This document shows, piece by piece, positions 39,910 to 47,825 of a stretch of 64,000 bases of DNA. Location of the stretch: positions 62,001-126,000 of the forward strand of contig NZ_JAPDPJ010000001.1 in assembly GCF_026013605.1 (NCBI RefSeq), given 5' to 3'. Source of the DNA: Plebeiibacterium sediminum (GTDB lineage Bacteria > Bacteroidota > Bacteroidia > Bacteroidales > Marinilabiliaceae). A program made the position numbers and the translations under genes. The notes below the pieces were generated by a model. That model saw only the letters and a program-made list of their open reading frames with translations, was not told the DNA's origin and did no database searches. Numbering within the stretch: position 1 is the first letter of the stretch; each line of letters starts with the position of its first letter.

Positions 39910-41307
39910 ATGCTTCAAATACTTGTAATTGACGATGATACTTTTATGTGCAACTTATTAGAGACTTACCTTTCTAATTATGGCTACCATGTTGAAACCG
40001 CATATAATGGACAAGGAGCTCAGAGTCTGCTAAAGAAGAAGAAATATGATATTGTTGTTTGTGATTTTCGTCTGCCGGATAGTGATGGACTGGAAATGCT
40101 GGATTTTATTAAAACCAAAAACCCACAGACTAATGTAATTATCATCACAGCTTACGCAGACATCAGGATGGCTGTTAAATTAATGAAGCTTGGAGCATAT
40201 GATTATGTTACAAAACCACTGCAGCAGGAAGAATTACTTCAACTTGTGAAGCAAATTGATAAATCTTCAGAAAGTGGAAAATCTTTACCCAAAAGTACAA
40301 AACCTCAAAAAGAATTTATCTCAGGAGATAGTCAGATCATGAAAGAGGTATTACGTCTTTGTGATATTGTTGCTCCAACTAATATGTCGGTATTAATACA
40401 AGGTGAAACAGGATCTGGTAAAGAATATATTGCAAGATTTATTCACCAAAATAGCAATCGAAACACCAAACCTTTTGTAGCTGTTGACTGTGGCGCTATT
40501 CCAAAGGATTTGGCAAACAGTGAATTATTTGGGCACTTGAAAGGCGCATTTACCGGAGCAATAGGGGATAAAAAAGGTGTATTTGAGCAAGCTAATGGTG
40601 GAACCATTTTCCTAGATGAAATTGGGAATTTACCTTATGATTTGCAAATTAAACTGCTTAGAGCTATTCAAGAAAGAGTTGTTAATCGTTTAGGTAGTAC
40701 AAAACCTGTCAACATTGACGTTAGAATTATAGCAGCTACCAACGAAGAATTGGAATCAGATATTACTACCAATAAGTTCAGGGAGGATTTATACCATCGA
40801 TTAAACGAATTTAAAATTAAACTTCCGTCTCTTAGAGAACGAAAAGAAGATATATTAATATATGCAAACCACTTTATATCCGAGGCGAACAATGATCTAA
40901 ACAAACAAGTTATAGGTTTTGATCCGGAGGTTATCTTAACCTTACAAAGTTATCCCTGGCACGGAAATCTGAGGGAATTACGCAACGTGATTAAAAGATC
41001 GGTATTGTTAGCTGCTACTGAAAACATCTCTCTGGATTGTTTACCTCCGGAAATTAAAGATTACAATGATACAGAACAAAATAGTATAGTATCCAATGCC
41101 ATTGAAGAACAGATGGAACATTCAGATGAATTACCTGACTTAAAAGATGCCGCATTGAAATTTGAACGAGAAGTTATCATAAACACTTTAGAAGAAGTAA
41201 ACTTTAACAAATCAGAGGCAGCCAGAAAATTAAATATAGATAGAAAAACGCTTTACAATAAAATGAAGGTACTTGAGATAGACTATAAAGCCCTAAAACG
41301 CATATAA
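39910..41307 (+). CDS. NtrC-family sigma-54-dependent response regulator
   Basis: A 465-residue transcription activator. The receiver domain (about 1-120) has the Asp in VVCDFRLPDSDG. The AAA+ domain has Walker A GETGSGKE (about 165) and the GAFTGA loop (about 212), which contacts sigma-54, followed by GGTIFLDEIGNLP and the arginine-finger region. The C-terminal Fis-type helix-turn-helix reads NKSEAARKLNIDRKTLYNKMK. The presence of GAFTGA means that it needs sigma-54 to act. It is in an operon with the hybrid kinase. Palindromes that could be its binding sites begin 5 bases after its own stop and recur to the right, in front of sigma-54-like promoters. Confidence 0.95.
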   Translation: MLQILVIDDDTFMCNLLETYLSNYGYHVETAYNGQGAQSLLKKKKYDIVVCDFRLPDSDGLEMLDFIKTKNPQTNVIIITAYADIRMAVKLMKLGAYDYVTKPLQQEELLQLVKQIDKSSESGKSLPKSTKPQKEFISGDSQIMKEVLRLCDIVAPTNMSVLIQGETGSGKEYIARFIHQNSNRNTKPFVAVDCGAIPKDLANSELFGHLKGAFTGAIGDKKGVFEQANGGTIFLDEIGNLPYDLQIKLLRAIQERVVNRLGSTKPVNIDVRIIAATNEELESDITTNKFREDLYHRLNEFKIKLPSLRERKEDILIYANHFISEANNDLNKQVIGFDPEVILTLQSYPWHGNLRELRNVIKRSVLLAATENISLDCLPPEIKDYNDTEQNSIVSNAIEEQMEHSDELPDLKDAALKFEREVIINTLEEVNFNKSEAARKLNIDRKTLYNKMKVLEIDYKALKRI

Positions 41308-41311
41308 AAAA

Positions 41312-41331
41312 CTGTAGAAATCACTCCACAG
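41312..41331. promoter_or_regulatory. Putative activator-binding palindrome A
   Basis: CTGTAGA-N6-TCCACAG, arms complementary apart from one position. It is centred about 240 bases upstream of the sigma-54-like element at 41559. Confidence 0.6.
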
Positions 41332-41352
41332 GTTACACTAAATATTTCGTAC

Positions 41353-41372
41353 TTGTGGAAAATATTCTACAA
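41353..41372. promoter_or_regulatory. Putative activator-binding palindrome B
   Basis: TTGTGGA-N6-TCTACAA, the same form as palindrome A and 41 bases (about four helical turns) further on. Confidence 0.6.
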
Positions 41373-41557
41373 TAAAAATACCCTACAAAACTTCGACAAA
41401 TTAAGTTTCCAATTTTTTTTGCCATTTAATAAAACTGAACAATTAGCCATACATCTAAATAATTATATCCTTACAATTTATAGATCAAAAATTTATCTCC
41501 ATAACACATAAGTGATCAGTCTTATATAAATCCTCTTGTTTCGATTCCTCACTTCAA

Positions 41558-41574
41558 CTGGCATAGTGCTTGAA
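41558..41574 (+). promoter_or_regulatory. Sigma-54-like promoter in front of the PAS kinase
   Basis: CTGGCATAGTGCTTGAA. GG and G(A) are 10 bases apart, as the -24 and -12 elements are; the canonical form is TGGCAC-N5-TTGC. Transcription would start near 41585, before the ATG at 41618. It shares TGGCATAGTG with the element at 43402. Confidence 0.55.
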
Positions 41575-41617
41575 GCTATTTTTTAAGGTACAAAAATTAA
41601 GAGAAGCTAATGGCAAA

Positions 41618-42820
41618 ATGGATCACATCAAGAATAAAAATATAGATAATAATAAATCACAGGATTATACAAAGAGAACTGAGCATACTGTTCTTAATAA
41701 AAACCTGAAAGAAGAACTTAATTTTCTTAAACAGATTTCTGAGAACACACACAGGGACAAGAAAATTATTGATATACTCCCTCAAATTGCTTGGACTACA
41801 TCTGCAAAAGGTGAAATTGAATTTTTCAATAAAAGATGGTATAAATACACTGGAGCCAAAGCAAATACCGACTTAAACAAAACCTGGTGGTATGCCACAT
41901 TATCTGCTGACCACAATGTTATAGAAGATTTTTGGAATGACATACTTAAAACAGGAAAGGAATCCGATATAAAAATCAGAATTTATAACACTAATGAAGA
42001 GGCCTATCATTGGCATTTGGTTTCATTGGTACCCGTAAAAAATGATAACAATGAAATTATAAATTGGATTGGAACAGGTACAGATATCCACAACGAAGTG
42101 ATTCAAACCAAACTACTAGATTCCAAAAACACCGAATTACAGGCAATTAACCATTATCTCGATCATTTTGTACATGCCATGGCTCATGACTTAAGGGCTC
42201 CTGTAGCAAATATTAAAATGCTCACAAAAATCTTAAACAAGGATACTTCTGCCAACAAGGATAAGTTAATGCACAACATGTTTTATAATGTTGAAAAACT
42301 CGACAATACGATTCAAGGAATAATTAAAGTTATTGATGCTCAGGGAAACAATGATCCATTTACAAAAAACATCAATTTACTAGATATTATTATAGAAGTA
42401 TTAAGTAGTGAAAATGACTTTATAACAAACTACAAGGCAAATATTAATATATCCATTTCTAAGTCTTTACAATTAAATTATGTAAAAGGGTTTATCAAAT
42501 CAATTATAACTAACCTTTTAAAAAATGCTCTGGAGTACAGTAAAGAATCCTTGCCTCCTGAAATATCCATATCTGCTCACAGATACAATTCAGATACAAT
42601 AAAACTAATATTTGAGGACAACGGGATTGGAATGGATATTCAAACTATTAAAAATAAAATCTTCAAACCCTTTTCAAAATTTACACATCAATCAAAAGGT
42701 ATGGGATTAGGATTACATATTATTGATACAATGGTTAAAAGAAATGGAGGAAAAGTTGAAGTAGAAAGTGAAATTAACATGGGCACAAAATTCATACTCT
42801 ATTTAAAAGAATATGAATAA
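41618..42820 (+). CDS. PAS-domain sensor histidine kinase
   Basis: A 400-residue soluble kinase. I place the start at the ATG at 41618; a longer TTG frame from 41570 would overlap the promoter element. A coiled N terminus leads to a PAS/PAC domain (about 45-175: LPQIAWTTSAKGEIEFFNKRW and WIGTGTDIH), a HisKA domain with HAMAHDLRAPVANI (His about 193) and an HATPase domain with NLLKNALEYS, EDNGIGMD and GMGLGLHII. It has no membrane segments. The CheY-like gene follows 45 bases later and is probably its partner. Confidence 0.9.
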   Translation: MDHIKNKNIDNNKSQDYTKRTEHTVLNKNLKEELNFLKQISENTHRDKKIIDILPQIAWTTSAKGEIEFFNKRWYKYTGAKANTDLNKTWWYATLSADHNVIEDFWNDILKTGKESDIKIRIYNTNEEAYHWHLVSLVPVKNDNNEIINWIGTGTDIHNEVIQTKLLDSKNTELQAINHYLDHFVHAMAHDLRAPVANIKMLTKILNKDTSANKDKLMHNMFYNVEKLDNTIQGIIKVIDAQGNNDPFTKNINLLDIIIEVLSSENDFITNYKANINISISKSLQLNYVKGFIKSIITNLLKNALEYSKESLPPEISISAHRYNSDTIKLIFEDNGIGMDIQTIKNKIFKPFSKFTHQSKGMGLGLHIIDTMVKRNGGKVEVESEINMGTKFILYLKEYE

Positions 42821-42865
42821 CAAAACAGGCAGGTTATACTCACTCTCACAACAAAAGATAAGGAT

Positions 42866-43267
42866 ATGGAATTTAATAAAACACTAATGATAGATGATGA
42901 CTCGTTTCTGTTAGAATTGCATCAAATGCTCATTGATATGGCAGGATTAAAGGAGTACTTTACCACAGAAAGTGAAGCCAGATCGGCTTTGGAACATTTA
43001 AGCTACATACATAAAAACAATCAGGAGGCTCCCAAATATATTTTGCTTGATTTAAATATGCCTGTAATGGATGGTTTTGAATTTATAAATCAGTTTCAGG
43101 AACGTTTTGCAAATACAAGCTTCTCTACAAAAATTATCATAGTAACAAGTTCAACGCGTTATTCAGACTTTAAAAAAGCCATGGATTATCCATTCGTAGT
43201 TGACTATAAGACAAAACCATTACCTGAAAAATTTGTAGAAAACCTCATTATGGGAACAGATTCGTGA
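42866..43267 (+). CDS. CheY-like single-domain response regulator
   Basis: A 133-residue receiver domain without an output domain. Acidic residues MIDDDS form the metal site, the phosphorylated Asp is in ILLDLNMPVMDGFEF (about residue 62), the conserved Thr/Ser is in IIIVTSST and the Lys in DYKTKPL. It resembles the stand-alone receivers that follow PAS kinases in Bacteroidota and cyanobacteria (Rcp1-like). It is the second gene of the operon with the PAS kinase. Confidence 0.9.
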   Translation: MEFNKTLMIDDDSFLLELHQMLIDMAGLKEYFTTESEARSALEHLSYIHKNNQEAPKYILLDLNMPVMDGFEFINQFQERFANTSFSTKIIIVTSSTRYSDFKKAMDYPFVVDYKTKPLPEKFVENLIMGTDS

Positions 43268-43304
43268 AATTCTCTCCACACTTAATTGTAACACTTTCTC
43301 CACA
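43263..43304. promoter_or_regulatory. Putative activator-binding sites C and D
   Basis: Two weaker copies of the palindrome, each with a perfect right half: CGTGAA-N6-TCCACA (43263-43280, overlapping the end of the CheY-like gene) and TGTAAC-N6-TCCACA (43287-43304). They are 24 bases apart and about 100-130 bases upstream of the promoter element at 43402. Confidence 0.45.
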
Positions 43305-43401
43305 AATAAAATCATCAATAAAAATTTCAAAAACCCAACACCTAACGTATCCAACTTATTTACTGCACCTTACAACACAAACAACTCCATAACATTAAAA
43401 G

Positions 43402-43418
43402 TTGGCATAGTGTTTTCA
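43402..43418 (+). promoter_or_regulatory. Sigma-54-like promoter in front of the CsbD-like gene
   Basis: TTGGCATAGTGTTTTCA: a clear -24 element TTGGCA, then TTTTC at the -12 position. It is 118 bases before the ATG of the CsbD-like gene and almost identical to the element at 41558. Confidence 0.55.
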
Positions 43419-43534
43419 ATTTATTAATCAGATCGCGAATTAATTACTGACAGTATTTTAATCATGCGCATTGGTTATTTGTCCGGACTCATACTGTCAA
43501 TTAAACTATATATAAACCAAAAAAAGAATTAATC

Positions 43535-43723
43535 ATGGATAAACTTGAGATTAAAGGAAACTGGAACGAGTTAAAAGGTAAACTAAAAGAAAAATATGGT
43601 GAATTTACTGAAGATGAATTAACCTATACTGAAGGAATCGAAGATCAGATTTTAGGTAGATTACAAAAAAGAACCGGTAAAGCCAGAAGCGAATTAATTA
43701 AAGAAATTCAAAATCTTTTATAA
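43535..43723 (+). CDS. CsbD-family stress protein
   Basis: A 62-residue, highly charged protein with the CsbD pattern: IKGNWNELKGKLKEKYGEFTEDEL, then a repeat-like second half. CsbD proteins are made in large amounts in general stress (the Bacillus protein is under sigma-B), yet their molecular role is not known. It begins a small stress operon with the next lipoprotein, with 64 bases between them. Confidence 0.9.
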   Translation: MDKLEIKGNWNELKGKLKEKYGEFTEDELTYTEGIEDQILGRLQKRTGKARSELIKEIQNLL

Positions 43724-43787
43724 CAAGTTTCAATTAACCCAGACAAATAAACATACCTAATTAATATTCACAAAAACTAAATATATT

Positions 43788-44252
43788 ATGAAATATAAAT
43801 TCAAGATAATAACGATTATAGCTATAATATTTTCAAGCATTTCACTGGTTTCCTGTAATCAGTCAACTTCAAAAAAAGAATCGAATGACACGAAAATCGA
43901 GGAAAATTTGAAAGATTTAAAGACTGACCTTAAGGATTTGGGACAATCAATCGAAAGTGTTGCACAAGAAAACAATGAAGAGTTTCAGAGTCGTGCAAAA
44001 GAGATTCTAAATAATTTTGATAACAAAATTGAGAAATTTGAAGAAGATGCCGAACTCACAGGTAAAGAAATGAGTGAAACAACCCAGGATGCAATTGAGG
44101 ATTTAAAATCTCAGAGTAAAAAGATTGCAGCTAAAATTGATCAGTTGGGTGATGACAGTAAAGAAAACTGGCAGGATTTAAAAAAGGAAGTTAAACACGA
44201 CTTTAATCAATTTGGAGAAAGTGTTAAAGACTTTTTCAATGACAACGTATAA
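43788..44252 (+). CDS. Coiled-coil lipoprotein, stress-associated
   Basis: A 154-residue protein with lipobox ISLVSC (Cys at about 23). The mature part is almost wholly predicted coiled coil with heptad repeats rich in Glu, Lys, Asp and Gln (EENLKDLKTDLKDLGQSIE and similar). I do not recognise a named family; it resembles small apolipoprotein- or LEA-like envelope stress proteins. The position after CsbD and before MscS suggests a role in envelope or osmotic stress, which is inferred from context. Confidence 0.75.
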   Translation: MKYKFKIITIIAIIFSSISLVSCNQSTSKKESNDTKIEENLKDLKTDLKDLGQSIESVAQENNEEFQSRAKEILNNFDNKIEKFEEDAELTGKEMSETTQDAIEDLKSQSKKIAAKIDQLGDDSKENWQDLKKEVKHDFNQFGESVKDFFNDNV

Positions 44253-44290
44253 CAGCGTTACACTAAAACCTCAAAACTACACTTTTATGA

Positions 44291-44332
44291 ATAAACACAT
44301 AAGTCCTTATAATTTAGGGCTTATGTGTTTAT
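44291..44332 (+). terminator. Terminator-like hairpin after the lipoprotein gene
   Basis: A 16-bp stem (44291-44306 with 44317-44332; core ACACATAAG) with one G-U pair. The T tail is weak. It ends 78 bases before the MscS gene. Confidence 0.65.
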
Positions 44333-44409
44333 GCATTTTATAGGTCATAGTTTCTCTCACATATTAAATACCTTTAATTATATCAAATAACCATTCATCA
44401 ATTTGCCTT

Positions 44410-45309
44410 ATGATTAATAATTTTGCTAACGCTTACAATAAAATTTTCATAAAATTATTCGATTGGTATGACACGATTATATCAATGCTACCCAATTTTT
44501 TGGTAGCGGTTTTGGTTCTAATCATAACCTTTGTAGTAGCAAAATTTATTAGAAACATTGTAAGTAAAACACTCCAAAGATTTCTATACAATGAAGCAGT
44601 AAATAGTTTATTAAATGCTATTGTATACACAGCCATCATAATAGCCGGAACTTTTGTCGCATTAGGTGTATTAAACCTTGATAAAACCGTAACCTCTTTA
44701 TTGGCAGGAATAGGTATTATAGGATTGGCGGTAGGTTTTGCTTTTAAGGACGTAGCTTCAAATTTTTTATCGGGAATTTACATGGCTGTTAAAAGTCCTA
44801 TTAATGTGGGCGACATCATCGAGTACAACGATATTTATGGTACCATAAAAGAAATTGGTATCAGAGCTACAACATTAACCACCCTCCAGGGACAGGATGT
44901 TATTATTCCCAACAGACTTATCATTGAAAATTATTACACGCATTACACCATAAACGGACAACGAAGAATTGATCTCTCGGTTGGAATTTCGTACGGCGAC
45001 GATCTTGAAAAGGCTGAACATATAACTAAGAAAGCCATTGAAGAAATTCCTTTTCTCAAACCAGAAAAAACAGTTGAACTATTCTATACTGAATTCGGTA
45101 GCAGCTCGATTAATTTTGTAGTTCAATATTGGGTAGATTTTAAAAGTGAAACAGACTATTTAAAGGCACAATCTCAAGGCATAAAAAACATCAAACTTGC
45201 CTATGACAAAAATGACATTACCATTACTTTCCCAATACGTACTCTTGACTTTGGAATTAAAGGAGGTAAATCATTAGGTGAAGTTTTATCTGAAGCTAAG
45301 AACGAATAA
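44410..45309 (+). CDS. MscS-family mechanosensitive channel
   Basis: A 299-residue inner-membrane channel with three membrane segments (about 22-48, 65-87 and 90-115). TM3 reads GIGIIGLAVGFAFKDVASNFLSGI, the Gly/Ala-rich pore helix of MscS, followed by the beta domain (INVGDIIEY ... GTIKEIGIRATTL) and the alpha/beta cytosolic domain. Such channels open under membrane tension and release solutes on hypo-osmotic shock. It has no sigma-54-like element of its own, so it may be read from upstream or from a promoter that I cannot see. Confidence 0.93.
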   Translation: MINNFANAYNKIFIKLFDWYDTIISMLPNFLVAVLVLIITFVVAKFIRNIVSKTLQRFLYNEAVNSLLNAIVYTAIIIAGTFVALGVLNLDKTVTSLLAGIGIIGLAVGFAFKDVASNFLSGIYMAVKSPINVGDIIEYNDIYGTIKEIGIRATTLTTLQGQDVIIPNRLIIENYYTHYTINGQRRIDLSVGISYGDDLEKAEHITKKAIEEIPFLKPEKTVELFYTEFGSSSINFVVQYWVDFKSETDYLKAQSQGIKNIKLAYDKNDITITFPIRTLDFGIKGGKSLGEVLSEAKNE

Positions 45310-45366
45310 GATGTTATTTTACAACATATTACCTACAAAACACACTTATATTGTGGAGATTAAAAC

Positions 45367-45384
45367 TGTGTAACAACTTCCACA
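45367..45384. promoter_or_regulatory. Putative activator-binding palindrome F with flanking half sites
   Basis: TGTGTA-N6-TCCACA. A half site TGTGGA lies to the left (45352-45357) and TCTACA to the right (45398-45403). It is centred about 70 bases upstream of the promoter element at 45445. Confidence 0.5.
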
Positions 45385-45444
45385 ATTGAGTAAATATTCT
45401 ACAGTTTTATTAAGGATATTTACCTCAAACCCAACAAATCATAT

Positions 45445-45461
45445 TTGGCAAGGTTTTTTCT
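45445..45461 (+). promoter_or_regulatory. Sigma-54-like promoter in front of the YtxH gene
   Basis: TTGGCAAGGTTTTTTCT, very close to the canonical sigma-54 form TTGGCACGG-N3-TTGCT apart from T for G at -12. It is 42 bases before the ATG at 45503. Confidence 0.6.
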
Positions 45462-45502
45462 CTATAATAGGAAAGATGTTTAACAAATAAAACTTTTAAG
45501 TT

Positions 45503-45799
45503 ATGTCAAATACAAAAACAATATTAGGAATTTTAGGTGGTGCAGCAGTTGGAGCAATTGCTGGTGTTTTATTTGCTCCTGATAAAGGCTATAAAACCAG
45601 AAGAAAGATTAAGAAAGAATCGCAAAGAGTTACAAAAAACGCCACAAAAGAGGTTCATAGAAAAATGGAAGATATGAAAGGACATGTTAACCATGTTGTT
45701 GATGATTTAAAAAGCCAATTATCGCAAGCTGAAGCTGAACTCAAGAGTAAATTAAACCATGTTAGAAATAAAAAGTCTGAAGAAGTTATTGAATCGTAA
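45503..45799 (+). CDS. YtxH-domain stress protein
   Basis: A 98-residue protein with the YtxH pattern: an N-terminal Gly/Ala-rich membrane or amphipathic segment (ILGILGGAAVGAIAGVLFAPDKG) and a Lys/Arg-rich coiled tail. YtxH proteins are general stress proteins in many bacteria; no reaction is known. It is flanked by its own sigma-54-like promoter and a terminator, so it forms a single-gene unit. Confidence 0.9.
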   Translation: MSNTKTILGILGGAAVGAIAGVLFAPDKGYKTRRKIKKESQRVTKNATKEVHRKMEDMKGHVNHVVDDLKSQLSQAEAELKSKLNHVRNKKSEEVIES

Positions 45800-45841
45800 T
45801 ATCACTTCTTACGAAGATCATTACCCAATATATAAAACAAG

Positions 45842-45884
45842 GCAGGAATCCTTTTTACTACAGTTTAAGGTTCCTGCTTTTTTT
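45842..45884 (+). terminator. Terminator after the YtxH gene
   Basis: The stem GCAGGAA-CCTT with AAGG-TTCCTGC (one bulged T) is followed by seven T. Confidence 0.85.
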
Positions 45885-45926
45885 ATTGCCTAATCTAACT
45901 TAATAACTGAAGGGATTAAACACATG

Positions 45927-45981
45927 TGTGGTGTGTATTCAACAGTTTTACCAGACAAATGCTGTTGAAAAACTTACACAG
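45927..45981. promoter_or_regulatory. Putative activator-binding palindromes H and I
   Basis: TGTGGT-N6-TCAACA (45927-45944) and CTGTTGA-N6-TACACAG (45962-45981), 36 bases apart. They lie in the 387-base gap before the universal stress protein gene, about 90-130 bases upstream of the weak promoter element at 46067. The rest of this gap shows no gene. Confidence 0.5.
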
Positions 45982-46066
45982 TTATACAGCTAAAATAATT
46001 AATCAAAAAAATAACAAAAACATATCATTCTATCCTTCTGTACGTTACAACTTATCACATCTTTTT

Positions 46067-46083
46067 TTGGCATCAAATAATAA
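46067..46083 (+). promoter_or_regulatory. Weak sigma-54-like element before the universal stress protein gene
   Basis: TTGGCATCAAATAATAA has the -24 half but not the -12 half. An alternative, AGCACACAATTGCA near 46116, has a good -12 half with spacing one base short. I give this one only because two palindromes stand upstream. Confidence 0.25.
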
Positions 46084-46186
46084 AATCAGAACAGTATTTG
46101 ATCTACTATAAACAGCAGCACACAATTGCACAACATATAATAACCTGCAGGAAATACTAAAATTTTTAATTCAAAATATTAACATC

Positions 46187-47029
46187 ATGAGACGTAAAAT
46201 AATAGAGTATATAAATACTACAAAAAACATAGAGGAAGCTATTAAAACAAGTATTCACCTTGGTAATAAACTAAATAAAGATATTGAGCTAAATATAGTT
46301 GTAGAAAATGCAGCAGCATCGTCTTTAGCCGGAGCCACACCTTTAACCGCAGCAAGCGAAGCTCAAATACAACAAGAGCTTCTATTGGAAATATCAAGCA
46401 AAGCCAAAGAAGTTGTTAACAAATATGAGAAGGATACAGCTGATTTAAATATTGAAATCAAACAAAGCACATCTTCTCTTGACTATTTAATAAAAGAAAA
46501 ATCCAGAGAAAAAGACACCTATCTCATTATACTTGCACAGGATAGTTTTAGAGTAGATGTATCACTTCTGTCTTTCTTTGACAAATTTGCTCAATTAGCC
46601 GAATGCCCAATTCTGAGACTACCATCTGATTATACTTTTAAACCATTTAACAGAATCCTGTATGCTTCAGATTTTCTGGAGGAGGATATTGAAAAACTAA
46701 AAAATCTGATAAATATCGCTAAGGTATTCAGATCACATATAACCATGCTTCACATTTCCGAAAAGGAAGATTCAAATTTTCGTAACACATTAGACTTTGC
46801 CAATGACATCGTTCAGCAAATTGATTATGAAAACATAGAAGTCAAAACAATATCATCAAGAGATATTAGCACAGGTATAAATAATTATGCCCACAATAAC
46901 AAGTACGACCTAGTTGTAGTACTCCGGGAACATAAAAACTTTTTCGAGAACATCATACAAAAGAGTCAGTCGCTGGAAATTACAAAGGATTCAGAAAAAG
47001 CAATCCTAATGTTTCACGAGCTGAATTAA
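46187..47029 (+). CDS. Universal stress protein family, tandem UspA-like
   Basis: A 280-residue protein built of two UspA-like halves (about 1-140 and 150-280). The second half has the usual strand FNRILYASDFLEEDIEKLKNLINIAKVFRSHITMLHI, whereas the ATP-binding G-x2-G-x9-G(S/T) motif is not evident, so nucleotide binding is doubtful. Usp proteins support survival under starvation and oxidative stress. It is 67 bases upstream of dps and probably co-transcribed with it. Confidence 0.8.
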   Translation: MRRKIIEYINTTKNIEEAIKTSIHLGNKLNKDIELNIVVENAAASSLAGATPLTAASEAQIQQELLLEISSKAKEVVNKYEKDTADLNIEIKQSTSSLDYLIKEKSREKDTYLIILAQDSFRVDVSLLSFFDKFAQLAECPILRLPSDYTFKPFNRILYASDFLEEDIEKLKNLINIAKVFRSHITMLHISEKEDSNFRNTLDFANDIVQQIDYENIEVKTISSRDISTGINNYAHNNKYDLVVVLREHKNFFENIIQKSQSLEITKDSEKAILMFHELN

Positions 47030-47096
47030 TTAGAAAGTCGAGATCAAAATAGATATAAGGACAATTCAATTATTATTAATATAAAAAATATACATT

Positions 47097-47594
47097 ATGG
47101 AAACTTTAACAAAAACGTATTCAAAATTAGGATTTACAGGATTAGACACAGCAGAATTAGTAAAATCAATGAACAATGTGATTGCTAACTATCACGTGTT
47201 TTATCAAAAACTAAGAAACTACCATTGGAATGTAATGGGTCCTGACTTTTTTGATTTACACCAAAAGTTTGAGGAACTATATACCGCAGCTGTTAACAAT
47301 ATCGATGAGATTGCAGAACGAATTCGTGTATTCGGACAAACACCTATGAGTACATTAAAAGAATATCTGGAAATTTCAGAAATTAAAGAAACGGGATATA
47401 ACCTTACTCCCCTTGAAATGACAAGAGACGTATTATCAGATATTGAAAAATTAGATGGTCTGTTAATTAAAGTAGCTGAAGCTGCCAAAGAGGCCGGAGA
47501 CGTTGCAACCATTGATTTAATTAATAGTATGATTAAATCGATTGAGAAAGAACACTGGATGTTAACCGCCTGGTTGAACAACTCTAAAAACTAA
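47097..47594 (+). CDS. dps: Dps-family DNA-binding ferritin-like protein
   Basis: A 165-residue four-helix protein with the Dps ferroxidase signature: NYHWNVMGPDFFDLHQKFEELY and NIDEIAERIRVFGQTP, giving the His, Asp and Glu metal ligands at the dimer interface. Dps dodecamers store iron using hydrogen peroxide and can protect DNA. The N-terminal tail is short, with few Lys, so strong DNA binding is uncertain. It is the last host gene before the prophage-like region. Confidence 0.93.
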   Translation: METLTKTYSKLGFTGLDTAELVKSMNNVIANYHVFYQKLRNYHWNVMGPDFFDLHQKFEELYTAAVNNIDEIAERIRVFGQTPMSTLKEYLEISEIKETGYNLTPLEMTRDVLSDIEKLDGLLIKVAEAAKEAGDVATIDLINSMIKSIEKEHWMLTAWLNNSKN

Positions 47595-47664
47595 TAACAA
47601 TTCAAACAAATTAAATAATAAATAAATTCAAGTAACTTTCTTTCTAGTTTTAATTGTTTGAAAC

Positions 47665-47703
47665 AAAAAACGCAAGTATTACAATAACACTTGCGTTTTT
47701 TTT
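47665..47703 (+). terminator. Terminator after dps
   Basis: CGCAAGT (47671-47677) pairs with ACTTGCG (47689-47695), extended by A-T pairs, and eight T follow. Confidence 0.9.
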
Positions 47704-47825
47704 GTTTGGGTGGAAGACCGGTTTTAGATGATCACTCCATATGCCTTTGTATCTAACTATTCACGCTAATAATATTATACAATACTCTCAAATAATAAAT
47801 ATTATAGGCTTTTTACGTGTCTATC

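Noticed and set aside
41570-41617. TTG start of the PAS kinase
   Set aside because: It lies in the sigma-54-like promoter; the ATG at 41618 fits better.
46067-46130. Full sigma-54 promoter before the universal stress protein gene
   Set aside because: Neither candidate has both a -24 and a -12 element at proper spacing; kept only as a weak call.
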